64,000 nucleotides of DNA from Scytalidium lignicola (lineage: Eukaryota > Ascomycota > Leotiomycetes): assembly GCA_002812745.2 (NCBI GenBank), contig NCSJ02000061.1:1-64000 (forward strand). The letters are read 5' to 3'. A model generated the notes under the pieces. That model did no database searches. It was not told the origin of the DNA and worked only from the letters and a program-made list of their open reading frames with translations. Position numbers and translations under genes: made by a program. This document shows positions 1 through 13,331 of the stretch, in pieces (position 1 is the first letter of the stretch; the number at the start of each line of letters is the position of its first letter).

Positions 1-1960
1 TGAATAAACTATTATATTTTCAATTATAAACATTACTTTTGCTTAGTCCTCTTTTACTTTATATAATTATATAGTTAATTTATAATGTTTATATATATAT
101 ATAATTACTCTTTTATTACTTTATATTCTTTGGTAATTCTTATTATTTGAACAGTATATATTTTTGGTTTGTTTATTTACTTATAATTCTTAAACTATTA
201 ACACATTATACTCATTATTATCTTTTAATACTTTTATCATATATTTATATCTTTTATTTTAGTTTTAGTATAAGATTATAATCATAGTTATACTATAATT
301 ATATTTATTATTATATTACTTTATTAGTTAGTTTGTTATTATTAATTTACTAGATCTTCATCACTTTGGCTAATTATAAAGCTTGATAATAAGTTAAGTA
401 GTAATTAACTAAATGTAAAGTTATTACATTAACTTGAAAATTTGTTTAAAGTATTTTTATTTATTTTTCTTATAATATTTAAACTTATAAGTTTACCTTA
501 TAAGTTTACTTAAGTTTTAAATCTCTTCTTTTTAAATGTTATTTATTACTCTTCTTCTTCATTACTTTTTATTAACTTAACTATATTAAGTTAAGTTATA
601 ATATAAATTATATTGTTTAGTCTAACTAGTTTTATTACTTTATTTTTATATATCTCTTTTATTTAATCTTAATACTTCTTTACTGTTAAACAACTTTGAT
701 TAAACATTATATATTCTTTGTTATAACTATAATACTTAAGTATAATTTCTCTTAAGTTTATTGAATATTCTTCTTCTTCTCCTTTATATATTATTCTTAT
801 ACAATAAGTATATTACTTCTTTGCTTTATAATACTATATATAATATCTTTAAGCTTAATATTTAAAATATTACTTTAGTTATAATTTATTCTTAAATAAC
901 TTATAGTAAAATACTTAACCCTCTTAGTACAAACCTTAATTTATAAGTTTATATATGTTTTTTATAACTATTAGTTTAATATATAAACAACCTTTTCATT
1001 ATTAACCTCCTTTATAAGCTTAACAAGCTTTAACTTGAAGTATTATTATTTTATTCTCTTTTTCTAATACTTCTTTGATTAAAGCTTTATTATATTTAAT
1101 TAACAAGTAATCAAATATACTTTTAATATATATAATAACTTTATTATTAACAATTCATACTTCTTCTTTAAATACTTTTTGAACTTATTATATATTAAGT
1201 AAATACTATTCTTTTTAGCTATCTTCAAAGATTATTGTTATATTATTATTAGGTAATTACCTTATTATGTATATATTATCTTGTAAAAATGTAGTTATAT
1301 TAATTATTATTACTATATCTTATAAGTTATAATTCTTAAGCTTTAATAATATACTTAAAGTGTATACAATGATTTTATAATCTTTTTTTTATTAATAGTC
1401 TACAAGTCCTTTATTATATATTCTTTGTATACTCATTATCAGACTACATTATTATTATTAAGAAGGCTGTTATCTAAGCTTATATATACTCTTAAGGTTG
1501 AATAACTTTTATAAGTACTTCTTTTAAGTCTTTATAAGTAATTAGTATGTTATTATTATTGTTAAATTACTTTACAATTACTTTATATTTGAATTTAAAG
1601 TATAAAATTTTTTCTATTAACTAGAGTACTTTATATATGTTTTCCTCCTTAACTAACTAGTTAAATTACAGTAAATCCTCATTTTTGTTATTACTTGACT
1701 TTTNACTTTGTTATCCTTCTTTAGTTATATTCCTTATCTTTATAACTTTAACATTATTAGTTTTTTTNATTAATAGTTAAAGCTTGTAATATTATTATTA
1801 TATTCTATAATTATGTTATACTTACATCTTACTTATAACATTATAATTAAGTGCATTTAATGTATTAAGTATAATTTTACTATTAGTATTAAATTAAACT
1901 TTAGTATTAATATAATGTTAAAGTTCAATTATTCTAGTTTATAACTAATTCTTCATCCTT
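1..1960. repeat. Left arm of a ~4.3-kb AT-rich inverted repeat
   Basis: Read as reverse complement, this arm matches 2366-4326 almost throughout: base 1 pairs with about 4326, and the segment near 1620-1670 pairs with 2655-2710. Differences are mostly C/T and G/A, as expected of two copies mutated by RIP. The arm reaches the window edge and may continue to its left. No open reading frame of note survives. The original element cannot be identified by eye; two head-to-head copies of one transposon is the simplest reading. Confidence 0.75.
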
Positions 1961-2365
1961 AAAGCATTATATATAATTAAGTATTATTAAAAGGAAATAA
2001 GCTTTTTAATACTTAAATTATTATTTTAACAATTAATTTATAAAATTACTTTAAATCTTAATCATATAAACTAATAAATATGATTTTAAAGTATTATTAT
2101 TATAGTATTACAAGAAGTATTAAAGGTTTATTTAGTCTTATTCTTTAAAGATAAGTTAAATCTTATAAAAAATTTAACTTTATACTAATAATTTATAATT
2201 ATAAACTAATGTTATATTTATATTAAGTATATTACTATTTAAACTAAAGATACAAAATTAATTAAGTAGTTTTAGAAATTAATTATAATCTAAGATATAA
2301 CTTATTTTTAGATTAGAATTATTATAACTAACAACAGATAATTAAATAAAAAAGTAAACATTTTT

Positions 2366-4326
2366 TTCTTAAAGGATTATTATAAACTGGAATAATTGAA
2401 TCTTAGCATTATACTAATACTAAAGCTTAATTCAATACTAATAATAAAGTTGTATTTAGCACATTGAACATGCTTAACTATGATATTGTAAATAAGATAC
2501 AAGTATAACATAATTACAAGATATAATAATAATATCATAAGCCTTAACCATTAATAGAAGAATTAATAACATTAGAGTTATGAAGATAAAGAATATAACT
2601 AAAGAAAGGTAATAAAACAAGAGTTAAGCAAAAACGAATATGAGAATTTATTATAATTCAACTAACTAGTTAAGGAAAGAAATGTACATAAAGTACTTTA
2701 GTTAACAGAAAAAATTTTACACCTTAAATTTAAATACAAAGTAATTGTAAAACAATCTAACAATAATAATAACATACTAATTACTTATAAAGACTTAAAA
2801 GAAGTACTTATAAAAGTTATTCAACCTTAAGAGTATATATAAGCTTAGATAATAACCCTCTTAACAACAATAATACAATCTAATAATAAGTATACAAAGA
2901 ACATATAATAAAGGACTTATAGACTATTAACAAAAAAANGACTATAAAATCATTGTATACACTTTAAGTATATTATTAAAGCTTAAGAATTACAACTTAT
3001 AAAACATAGTAATAATAATTAATACAATTATATTCTTATAATGTAATATATACATAATAAGGCAATTACTCAACAATAATATAATAATAGTCTTTAAAGA
3101 TGACTAGAAAGAATAATATTTACTTAATATATAATAAGTTTAAAAGGTATTTGGAGAAGAAGTATGAATTGTTAATAATAAAGTTATTATATATATTAAA
3201 AGTATATTTAATTACTTGTTAATTAAANTATAACAAAGCCTTAATTAAANGAAGTATTAAAAAAATAAAATAAAAAAANTAATACTTTAAGTTAAAGCTT
3301 GTTAAGCTTACAAAGGAGACTAATAGTAAAAAGGTTGTTTATATATTAAACTAATAGTTATAAAAGATATATACAAACTTATAAACTAAGGTTTATACTA
3401 AGAGAATTAAATATTTTATTATAAGTTATTTAAGAACAAGTTATAATTAAAGTAATGTTTTAAATGTTAAACTTAAAAATATTATATATAATATTATAAA
3501 GTAAAGAAGTAGTATACTCATTATATAAGAGTAATATATAAAGGAGAAGAAGAAGAATATCTAATAAACTTAAGAGAAATTATGTTTAAATATTATAATT
3601 ATAACAAAGAATATATAATGTTTAATCAAAGTTATTTAACAACAAAAGAATACTAAGATTAAGTAAAAGAAGTATATAAAAACAAAATAATAAAATTGAC
3701 TAGACTAAATAATATAATTTACATTATAACTTAACTTAACATAATCAAGCTAATAAAAAGTAATAAAGAAGAAAAATAATAAATAACATTTAAAAGGAAA
3801 AGACTTAAAACTTAAGTAAACTTACAAAATAGACTTATAAGTTTAAGTATTATAAGAAGAACAAATAAAAATACTTTAAACAAATTTTTAAGTTAATATA
3901 ATAACTTTATGTTTAATTAATTACTATTTAGCTTATTATCAAACTTTATAATCAGCTAAAGTAATAAAGATCTAGTAAATTAACAATAACAGATTAACTA
4001 ACAAAGTAATATAATAATAAACATAATTATAATACAATTATAATTATAATCTTATACTAGAACTAAAATAAAAGACATAAATATATAATAAAAGCATTAA
4101 AGAATAATAACAAATATAATATATTAATAGTCTAAGGATTATAAGTAAATAAATAGACTAAAGATATATATTATCTAAATAATAAGAATTATCAAAGAAT
4201 ATAAGATAATAAAAGAATAGTTATATATATACACAAATACTATGAATTAACTACATAATCATATAAAGTAAAAGAGGATTAAATAAAANGTAATGTTTAT
4301 AACTGAAAANCATAATAGTTTACTCA
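2366..4326. repeat. Right arm of the AT-rich inverted repeat
   Basis: This is the partner of 1-1960. The axis lies near 2163, with about 400 bases between the arms (1961-2365) where I could not follow the pairing. Both arms are almost pure A/T with frequent TAA and TAG, and neither has coding capacity. Several single N positions (2939, 3228, 3250, 3279, 4289, 4310) sit next to A runs. Confidence 0.75.
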
Positions 4327-5285
4327 ATATACTTAATTAAATACACAACCTCAAATTAGCATATACTTATTTATAATCTCATTATAAACAAAACTAGAAA
4401 ATTATATAATACTAACAAGTAATTTTAATCAATATCATCTAATATAAGATAAAAAAAGAAAGAATAAGTAATGAAGTTAATAAATTATTACTACTAGTAT
4501 AACAATAAAAGCTTAAACTTGTTATACTTTAAGGAGAACTTATATAAAGACAAGATAATAATAAAAACTTAACTATTGATTATACTTAATATATAATAAA
4601 CCTTTAAATTTAGTATATAAGAGTTAAAGACTAAACTAGCTTAGATTATACCTTATAACTTATCAAAATCAAACTTAAAATAAGTAAACAATAAATGTAT
4701 AACAAAGAACCAAGTTATAGTTAAAGATTAATAGATTATAAAAAANGTTAAAGTAGTAATAATTAGTTTATTACTCTTATTAAGTTATATATTTACTAAG
4801 GAGCAACTAAATAAAGTAATTAATACATTAATAAAACAATTGATTAATATTATAAATAAAACAGTACTTAAAAGGAAGTTATCAGTTGATTACTTAACAT
4901 TATAATAGAATTACACAACTAAGAAAGTAATTAAGGTTGTTTAGAAAGCAGAATGCTAGTAGTACATAAATAAGTCTTTACAAAATCATTAAAACCTAGA
5001 TCAAGCTCTTAAGGAATAAAAGAAAAGAATTGCTTAAGTTTAAACAAAAAGTTAATAATAAGTAATAATAACAACAACGAAGGATACTCACAAACTATAA
5101 ATATTTAAATAATAAGTATTAATATATAACTATATACTTACTAACTTGTTAAAGATCTTAAAGTTACATAATAACAACTTAAAAAGATTATTAATGTATA
5201 TATATAATAAGAAAGCAATAATGCTTATAATTAAGTTTTTCTTAAAANGTATAAATAGATTATATTAGATTATAAGATACAAATC
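4327..5285. other. AT-rich RIP-like stretch without a gene
   Basis: Composition is the same as in the inverted repeat, with no open frame and no recognisable protein similarity in six frames. It is probably a further degraded transposon. N positions occur at 4746 and 5248. Confidence 0.5.
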
Positions 5286-5683
5286 AAGTAGACTGGCCGA
5301 TCGGTCCAGACCGGACCAGACCGTGGGTTTTGTGGGGACCGTGCTCAGACCGTAGACCGTACGAAAATTTTGAGACCGGACCGTGAGACTACAGTCTGGT
5401 CTGGCTTAAAAAATTGGGACCGTATATTAATGTCAGACCGTACTCAGACCGTGCTCAGACTATGTAGTCTAAAATGTTACTATATTTAGTATATTTTTGT
5501 CTTATTTAAGTAATATTAGCGAATTACGGTCTCGCTTCATTTAAATCAGACCGTAGTCCGGTCTGGCTCAAAAAATGGGGACCGTTCTACGGTCTGGTCC
5601 AGACCGGACCGTAAGGCCACGGTCTCGCTTAATTTTTTGCGGACGAGACCACGGTCCAATGCAACGGTCCGGCCAGTCTACTT
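5286..5683. mobile_element. GC-rich non-autonomous terminal-inverted-repeat element
   Basis: The ends are a perfect 14-bp inverted repeat: AAGTAGACTGGCCG at 5286-5299 and its complement at 5670-5683. If the outer AAGTA/TACTT belongs to the target, a TA duplication flanks a 9-bp TIR. Inside, the hexamer AGACCG and its complement CGGTCT recur many times on both strands, like the subterminal transposase-binding repeats of some DNA transposons. There is no coding capacity. Its high G+C and retained CpA/TpG sites contrast sharply with the surrounding DNA, so it probably arrived after the neighbourhood had been mutated. The superfamily is unknown. Confidence 0.65.
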
Positions 5684-5689
5684 ACAAAA

Positions 5690-7289
5690 CTGAAATCTTA
5701 CAAGGAAGCCCTTGATACTTTATATTCCAAGGAATAAGAAGATGTTATAGTAATTAAGCTTAAGTCTTTGGTGAAGTATAAAACTTTCAAGCTTACTTAG
5801 CTTCCTCTTAGAAAGTATACCTTGAAGAGTTAATAGGTTTATTATATTAAACATAATGTAAACTATCAAATTGAATGTTTCAAAGTTAGGTTTATAGTCA
5901 AGGGATATAAACAATGTTATAAAGTGGATTATAATTAAACTTAAGCAAGTATTATTAAGTTAATAACATAAAAGGTATTGATATTAGTTATTGTTGTTTG
6001 TAACTAGTAAATACATTAAATGGACATTGTTATAGCCTTTTTAAATAATAATATCAATGTAGAAATCTATATGGATTTCCTTAAGGGATTCACCATTGAG
6101 AATCTTCAAGTTCTTAATGTTAAATGTATTAATATCATCAATGGTAATAATCATATTGTTTTACTCTTTTTGAAGTTCTTGTATAGACTGAAATAAGCTT
6201 CTTGTTGTTAGCAATTAAAGTTTAATTTAAAGTTAGCTAAGATTAACTTTCTTCTTCTTTAATCTAACCTTAGTATCTTCTTCAATTAATGTTTAAGTAT
6301 CTTTATTTACACTTATGTTGACAATTTTCTAGTTATTAGTCTTAAAAGTTCTTAATTCAACGAGGTTAAGCTAATTCTTTATGATTTATTCAAAATAATC
6401 AATATAAGACTTATATCTTGGTTTTTAAGGGTATATATCATATAGGATTAGGAAAAACATACTATTTCTCTTGTCTAAGATGAGTATATCAAGAAGATTC
6501 TTGATTGATTTGGGTATAATAATGTCAAACCTTATTCTACTCCTTTTGAAGTGAATGTGGTTGAATTTATGGTCAAATACAACAGTATAGCTACCCCTTA
6601 GGACATATAGCTTTACTCTGAAAAAGTTGATTTTGTTATGTATCTTATAACATAAATACACTTTAATCTGTCCTTCCTAGTCTTTAGACTCTTACAATTC
6701 CTTCAAAATCCATCTTCATAATACTTGAAACTGGCCAAACAAGTCTTTCAGTACTTACAAGGTACTCAAGATGTTGGAATTACTTTCGGAAATAATAAAA
6801 ACCTTGATTTTTACGGTTTTAGCGACTCTGATTACAGTAGTTACTTAGAAATGCGTTATTCTACTATAGGTTACCTCTTCTTTTTGGGTGGTGGACTTAT
6901 TTCATGGCGTTGTTAGTAACTACCTTGTATTATACTGTCTACTACAGAAGCTGAATATTATGTGCTCTCTGAAGTATTATGTGAAGTTATATGGCTGGCT
7001 AGATTGTTGTCAGAACTCCAGGTCAACGTTATAAGCTTTAAAATCACCTTAAATAGCGACAATCAAGGCTCCCTTTCTATGGCTAAGACTACTGAACAAT
7101 TGAAAAGGGCTAAATACATTGATATTAGATATTACTTTGTACATGAGAAAGTGCAATCAGAAGAGATTGTTTTGAATTACGTCCTTACTGCAGATATGGT
7201 GGTTGACAGCCTTATAAAAGCTTTGAATTCAGTTAAACATGCAAAGTTTATGGATTTGTTAGGCCTGAAATCGATTGCTTTGAATTGAT
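5690..7289 (+). pseudogene. Ty1/copia polyprotein remnant (reverse transcriptase and RNase H)
   Basis: The plus strand translates, through many TAG/TAA codons, into a recognisable copia RT. A KEALDT-like start near 5700 is followed by a KGYKQ-YKVDYN segment near 5905-5935 and a MDIV-AFLNN segment near 6020 (family: QMDVVTAFLNG). From about 6725 the RNase H part is better preserved: a YLQGTQDVGITFG-like run, then LSTTEAEYYVLSE near 6940-6970 and the terminal A-D-M/VDSLIKAL motif. Stops fall mainly at expected Trp or Gln positions, as RIP produces. Gag and integrase are absent; the GC-rich element at 5286-5683 abuts its 5' limit. The element cannot move by itself. Confidence 0.85.
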
Positions 7290-7424
7290 AAAAACTCTTA
7301 TTTCGGGCTCTGGTATTACACTTGCAACATTTTGTTTTATGGTTCAAGTGTCTCTGCACTTGTTTTTGTATGGGATTTAGGGTACTTTTGCATTAATTTT
7401 CGGTGCTTCGGTGACATGGGGGTG

Positions 7425-7589
7425 TGTTGTGATATCCTAGTTGCCACCTTAGGCACCACGTTTCACCTATTACACGTGACTTCCCTTTCTAGTAGTTAGC
7501 TTCACTTGTACGTACGTAGCTACAGTACAACACCACAATATATTTGAGTAACCCCGATTACGCAACCTCTTGCTGTGCTTAATTCAACA
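7425..7589 (+). repeat. 3' LTR of the copia remnant
   Basis: It begins TGTTG and ends CAACA, as LTRs do, and is preceded by a purine-rich tract (GACATGGGGGTG) acting as polypurine tract. It shares blocks such as CCTTAGGCACCA and ATTACACGTGACTTCCCTTT with the LTR at 14985-15161, so both belong to one family. Confidence 0.85.
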
Positions 7590-10500
7590 GTTTATTAAAA
7601 CATTGTTCAAAGTTATAAATGTTAAAGTTAAATTTACTTATATTTCTAACTTTAAAATGTACTTTCTTTGTATCTTACTCTTCTTGTAAGTATTTTCATA
7701 ATTAACATCTTTCNTTTTTTGTATATAAACCATCTTCTTTATGTTTAAGAGTATAAAGTAGTACATTTAAAGCCTTATGAATTGAATTGTTGATTTACTC
7801 TATGATTAGTATAATAACAATAGTTTGTAAAGTAGGTTTCATTATAGTATTCTTACTCTTTTTCCTTTTCATATAACATAATAAACAAGTGGAGTTTGTT
7901 GATAAATTGCCTTAAGTCTCTTAATAAGTCTGAAATAGTATATCTATATACTAAAGATTCTTAATAAACAGTAATCAACTTCTTGTAAAGAATATTAATT
8001 GTCTTATAAGCTAGTTAAAAGCTATATTAAAGCTCTTAGAGTTTGTTAATAAGTAATTGTACATTCTCAAGTATTATTTTCCTAAGGTTTACAATTATAA
8101 TCAAGGCTAATATTATACTTTCTTATTCAGTATAGATTTGATAATAGTATATAAGTCTTTTGTAGAAGTTGTATAAGTAAGTATATACTTCTTTGAATAT
8201 ACATTTAACAAGGTTATTAATAATAAAATAGCCTTTTACTAGCCTTGTTAACATGGTAAGGAATACTTTAATATAGAATTCCTCTAGCAATTCTACTTAT
8301 TCATAATAACTCTTAAAGATTATTAATTTGTATTTAAAGCTATTAATTATTCTATTATACTTTTAGTCTTTTATATATATCTTGATGATATTAAAGACTT
8401 GTTTTATATACATAAGCTGAGTTGAAGGTGATAATGATAAGCTAAGCTTATAATCTTGTTATAACTTGTAAAACTATTAATGATTATTCTAAGAAGTTAT
8501 AAAGGTTAGAAAAGTACTTAATTCTTAACTTATATACATTGAATTAAGGACTTTGAAATTGATTTAAGTGTTTGTAAGATAAGTAATTATAAGAAGTATA
8601 ATAATTACAAAAGTAATAAGTCCTTTTTAAAGGTCTTAAGAAGTATGTTAAAGGTTTTCTTTATTTTATAAGTGTTATTCTTCCTCTTATATAATGTTTA
8701 TAAGAGTCTAAACAATTATAATACTCTTAGTATTATATATTATATGTATATTATTATAACAAAGGTAATTTTATAAGCTTTATATCTCTTTTTAAGTAAT
8801 AACTTTAAAAGTATCAACTATAAAGTTCTTAAAGTCCTCTTAGAATAAGTTTTATAAATTTACATTATTAATTCTGTTAAAGTAATACTTATAAACTTTG
8901 GTAATTAAGTATTCTTATATGTCCTTTATAATAATATCCTTGAGGTTTATTCTTTATTCTTATTTCTTGATTAATACTGTTTAATTTATCTTTATAATGC
9001 TTTTTGTTATCCTTATAATAATTTTTAACTTGTTTTCCCTTGTATTCTTCTTTATGTCTTTTGTTTTTGTTATATTTCTTATTATTCTTAAGCTTTATAT
9101 TGTTATTTGCTAGTACTAGTATAAGATGCTTAAGTAATTAAAAAGCAAAATTAATTATACTTAAGTATAAAGAGTATTTACTTATAAGTAGTAAACTCTG
9201 TAATCTTAAAAGCTTGAACAAATATCTTTAAGAGTATAATGACTTCTTGGTCTTTCTAATCATCATAGTTTTATAAGCTCTTAAATTCTCTTGTATACTT
9301 GTAAAAGCTTGTAATTTCATAATGAAAGTAAAGGTAAAGTGAAAGATTATAGTTTTAATATATTGTTTTTAGTTTATAAGAAGAATAATAAAGAATATAA
9401 GTGGTTTTTAAATAGAAATTAATGAAAATAAGTTGTAAAAGAGTAGTTTTTCAAATAGAATTAATTAATTAGCTAATTATACAACTTTATAAGTAAATTA
9501 CCTAATGTTTAACTAAATATGTTATTTTTAGTAAAAACAAGTTTAATAACAATAATTATAAAAGTAGATTACTTAATGTTTAACCAATTAAGTTATAGGT
9601 TAGTAAATAACTATTTCCCCCTTTGACTAAGTGGATTTCAGCTTTATAAGTAGATTACTAAACGTTTAATTGAACAGAAGTTGTAATCTCTTAAGATTCA
9701 ACTTCAAAAGTAAACTACTTAATGTCCAACTGATTAAACGATAATCTCCTAATCTGTATATACAAATTGATCAGTGTTAGTTTACTTGTAGTACAAAGTA
9801 CAGTACACAATTATACATAATATACTCATTATGCTATTCTATAATTGTTGTATGATTAAGGGTAAGAGGGCAAAGCTGTAAGAGCTTTACTTGTTCCTAC
9901 TACCTAATCAGGACTAGCTTACAGGGGCACGTGAATATCACGTGTACGTAACCACTATTCTACCAACACTTAAAGAGTATGTTCTTATATAGATATATAA
10001 TAATCCCTTTTGTATAGACTAATATAAACTTGTATAACTATATATCCTTATACACCTTTATATGCCAAGACTTATCATGTAACTTAACCCTTGTTAATTC
10101 ATTAATACTTCATAGGTTATTTCTTGACTTATCAGGTTGTGAAGGTAAGATTTATAACAATTATCTATATTAATCATAAAACTTTAATAAGACTTATAAA
10201 GTAGAAAACTTTGAATATTACTTTAACAGAAAAACTAAACCTTAGATTAGTTCACATGTTAAAATTCATTTAACACTTTAATCTTGAAGTCAAACATAAA
10301 CTAAGCAAGCTTTATATTATCTTAGACATGTTATTATGCTTGTCAACTTCTTAAGATCAAGCATAATTATTATAATTACCTTTTAAGGGTAAACTAAACA
10401 TATTTCATTATTTTCCAAATTATAATGATAATAATCAAGAATAACAACATGTATTTATTATTATAATCATACATATCAATGATTATTTCAAAAGAAAGAT

Positions 10501-10649
10501 CTTGTAAGTATATTATAACAATTTATAATATAAGCAGATTTATCAAATGATTCTCAAGCCTTCAAACAATAAAGTACAATTATCCTTTCAGATTTATAAC
10601 GATCTTCTTTACATGTTTAACATCAACGGACTACCTTTACACCTTTATA
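7590..10649. other. AT-rich RIP-degraded stretch, no gene
   Basis: About 3 kb of A/T-dominated sequence with no open frame. A short less mutated patch occurs at about 9840-9990 (it contains GGGCACGTGAATATCACGTG), possibly part of an LTR. The last part, from about 10140, probably belongs to the gypsy element that becomes recognisable at 10650. Confidence 0.5.
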
Positions 10650-11945
10650 TTCTTAAAGATTATGTTCACAATATCTTTGAACAAATACATAATAAAGTAA
10701 GCTACTTAGGATTTGCAAAGATTTAGAGTATTATCAACATTCAATTTTATATCTGCAAGTTATCCAAGCAACTTAAAGAATACTTATAACATTGTCCTCA
10801 ATGTCAAATTTACCAAATCAAAAGACATTTACTATTTGGGAATATATAACTTATTATAAGTCCTTCTATCCTATTCCACACTATCACAATAGATTTCATT
10901 TTAAGACTACCAGAATCTGAAGAAAGCAACATTATTACATCAATGACATGCAAATATTCAAAGAGGATTATGTTGATCACTAGTAAAACAGATTAGTCCA
11001 CAGAAGAATAGGCAGATACTCTTATGACATGATTACTCAATTTGGACTATGGAATCCTAAAGATTATTATATCAGACAGAGATCCCAAGTTCATTGCTGA
11101 CTTTTAGAAAGTAATATTCAAATACTTAGGCACTCGACTACTCTTCAGCACATCTTACCATCTACAAACAGACAGACAATCAGAATGTACAAACCAGAAC
11201 ATCAAACTCACATTACATTATTACATCAGTTCCCTCGACAACCTAGAGAGATGGAAAGAAGCCCTCTTACACATTCAGCATCATCTCAACAATGTAATAT
11301 CATCAACAACGAAGAAATCACCTAACGAAATTATTTACGGATTTACCCCAAACGATGTTCTACATTTACTCCAAGATCCTGTCACACAATCGATCATCAA
11401 CACTTGACCTGCGAGAATAGAAGTAGTAGACGCAATCGTAGAAGCCATGATCACATAAAAGAAAAACTTCGACACTCGACATAAGCCTATATTATTCTAA
11501 GTAAGTGACAAAGTCTACATCAACTTACACAAAGGATACAATATATTATCGATAGTTCCACACAAAGTAGCTCAACAGCAAGCAGGTCCTTTCACAATCT
11601 TAGCAAAAGTAAGAGCTTAGGCATACCGAATAGTTATTCCTCAACACTGGAGAATACATCCAATATTCGCTTTACAACAGCTTGAATATTGTCCATCCGA
11701 ACTTGACCCATACAATCGAGCTTGCCCTACATACCCAGGACCTGTTTATGTAGAAGGAGATACAAAAGACAACCAGTCCTACGAAGTCGAACGTATTATA
11801 ACGAAGAAAGTTACACCTACAAGACATGTCAAATACTTGGTTCGATGGCTCGGATATGGTCCAAGAACATGATCAATGGCTTTATGAAGGACAACTTAGC
11901 AATGCGCAGGAGCTTGTTCAAGAATTCGAAAAGACTTCAAGTTAA
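10650..11945 (+). pseudogene. Ty3/gypsy chromovirus remnant (integrase and chromodomain)
   Basis: The plus strand reads through stops into a gypsy integrase. An H-C zinc-binding region (HCPQCQ near 10795) is followed by the core: TITIDFI near 10885, ISDRDPKFIADF near 11070-11105, and TSYHLQTDRQSE near 11150-11180. After this comes the post-core linker, and then a chromodomain starting YEVERII near 11780. The final part of the chromodomain (EHDQWLYEGQLSNAQELV) continues in another frame, so a one-base shift lies near 11865. The frame ends at TAA 11943-11945. In-frame TAG follows ADF where Trp is usual. Mutation density falls from left to right. No 3' LTR was found before the next gene. Confidence 0.85.
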
Positions 11946-12114
11946 AGATGGGATGTCCAATAAGAGGTCTTCATTACCGCCACCCAGATCAAGCACTTTC
12001 CTGCGCCGCTGGGAGAATAATTATTTTCTAGATAACAAAGCATACTGCGACAAAGGCTTCATACGTTGCTCCATTCTTTACGATCCAGTGTGGATTATAT
12101 CCCCTAGATCGAGA

Positions 12115-13331
12115 ATGTCTACGACAATGACCGATACGGCCAATCCCATGAAACGAGCAATGCTAAGGAAGAAAATTCTAGAAGTCATAGCTGATCAGTG
12201 GTATCTTATTGGCATAGGTTTTGCTATACTTATAGCATCTCAAGTACAGATTCCGAGCTCACAGGTTCCCCTGGCCAAAACAATTGTATCATATCTCTGC
12301 GTATCGATCATATTCTTGAGCACTGGCTGTACGCTTCCCACACGTGCGCTCATCGACAACTATTCTAGGTGGCGTGTGCATCTTTTCGTCCAAATTCAAT
12401 CGTTCTTGGTTACTTCTGCACTTGCTTTCGCAGTAGTTTCTGCATGTGCAACATCTGAGACGTTTATGGATGCGGGATTACTCATTGGCTTAATATTTAC
12501 TGGCTGCGTTCCGACCACCATTTCATCAAACGTTGTAATGACGCGTTGTGCCCATGGAAACAGTGCCTTGACAGTGGCAGAATCGACTATTGGGAATTTT
12601 CTAGCTCCATTTTTGACCCCGTTGCTGCTTCGAATGTATCTATCTTCTGGAGCCTGGTATACTAACTCTGTTCCGACTCAAAACGAAGAATACGCTGTCA
12701 TGTATCGTAGAGTGTTCATGCTCATTGGTCTTGCAGTCTTCTTACCCATGGTGAGTAATCTTGACAGGGTCTATATGTAGGATAAAGCTAATAGTGATAG
12801 GCTGCGGGGCAGGCTCTGCGCCATTTATTTCCAGAGGCCATGGAAAAAGTCTTCAAGGACTGGCAACTGAATAGACTGGCCACATGTTGCTTAATTGTTA
12901 TTATCTGGCAAGCCTATGACGCAACCTTTGGATCTGGAGTATTTTACTCTGTTAAAAGCTCAAACATCATATTTATTAATTTTGTATCTATTGGACTGTA
13001 TTTCCTTTGGCTAGGGATATGCTTCGGCGTCGGTATATCCTGGCTCGACAGAAAGGACATAGTAGCTGTCCTGTATTGTGTCCCTGCCAAATCACCCGCC
13101 ATGGGAGTTCCGATTGCAAATCTTCTATTCCAGGGCTTACCTGCATCACAGCAGAGTAAAATTCAGCTACCTCTTGTCATATTTCAGGGAATTCAAATTG
13201 CCTTTGGAGGTATCCTAGTTCCGATCCTGCGTATGTGGATCGAAGCAGCTGCTAAATCAGCTTCCGAAGAAACACCTGAGCCAGTCTCAGTTCATCCAAA
13301 GGCTATAAACGCTCCAGATGCCGCTCTATAG
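12115..13331 (+). CDS. RCH1/SLC10A7-type putative calcium-homeostasis membrane protein
   Basis: Two exons, 12115-12750 and 12801-13331, joined across a 50-nt intron (GTGAGT...GATAG) give a 388-residue protein. The fusion restores the family's P-(V/M)-x-GQAL stretch. It has about ten hydrophobic segments and SBF-like features: IADQWYLIGIG near the N-terminus, FLSTGCTLPT, GCVPTTISSNVVMTR (family: GC-PPP-SS-V-LT) and, after the intron, AKSPAMGVPIANLLF. Yeast Rch1 and human SLC10A7 regulate calcium entry and glycosylation; the role here is inferred from the family. An open frame runs upstream to 11722, but that part overlaps gypsy sequence in another frame, so the ATG at 12115 is preferred. The start lies only 170 bp from the transposon relic. 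Confidence 0.85.

Noticed and set aside
11722..12114. Upstream extension of the RCH1-type frame by 131 codons
   Set aside because: This part overlaps the gypsy polyprotein in another frame and has no family likeness; ATG 12115 gives the normal N-terminus.
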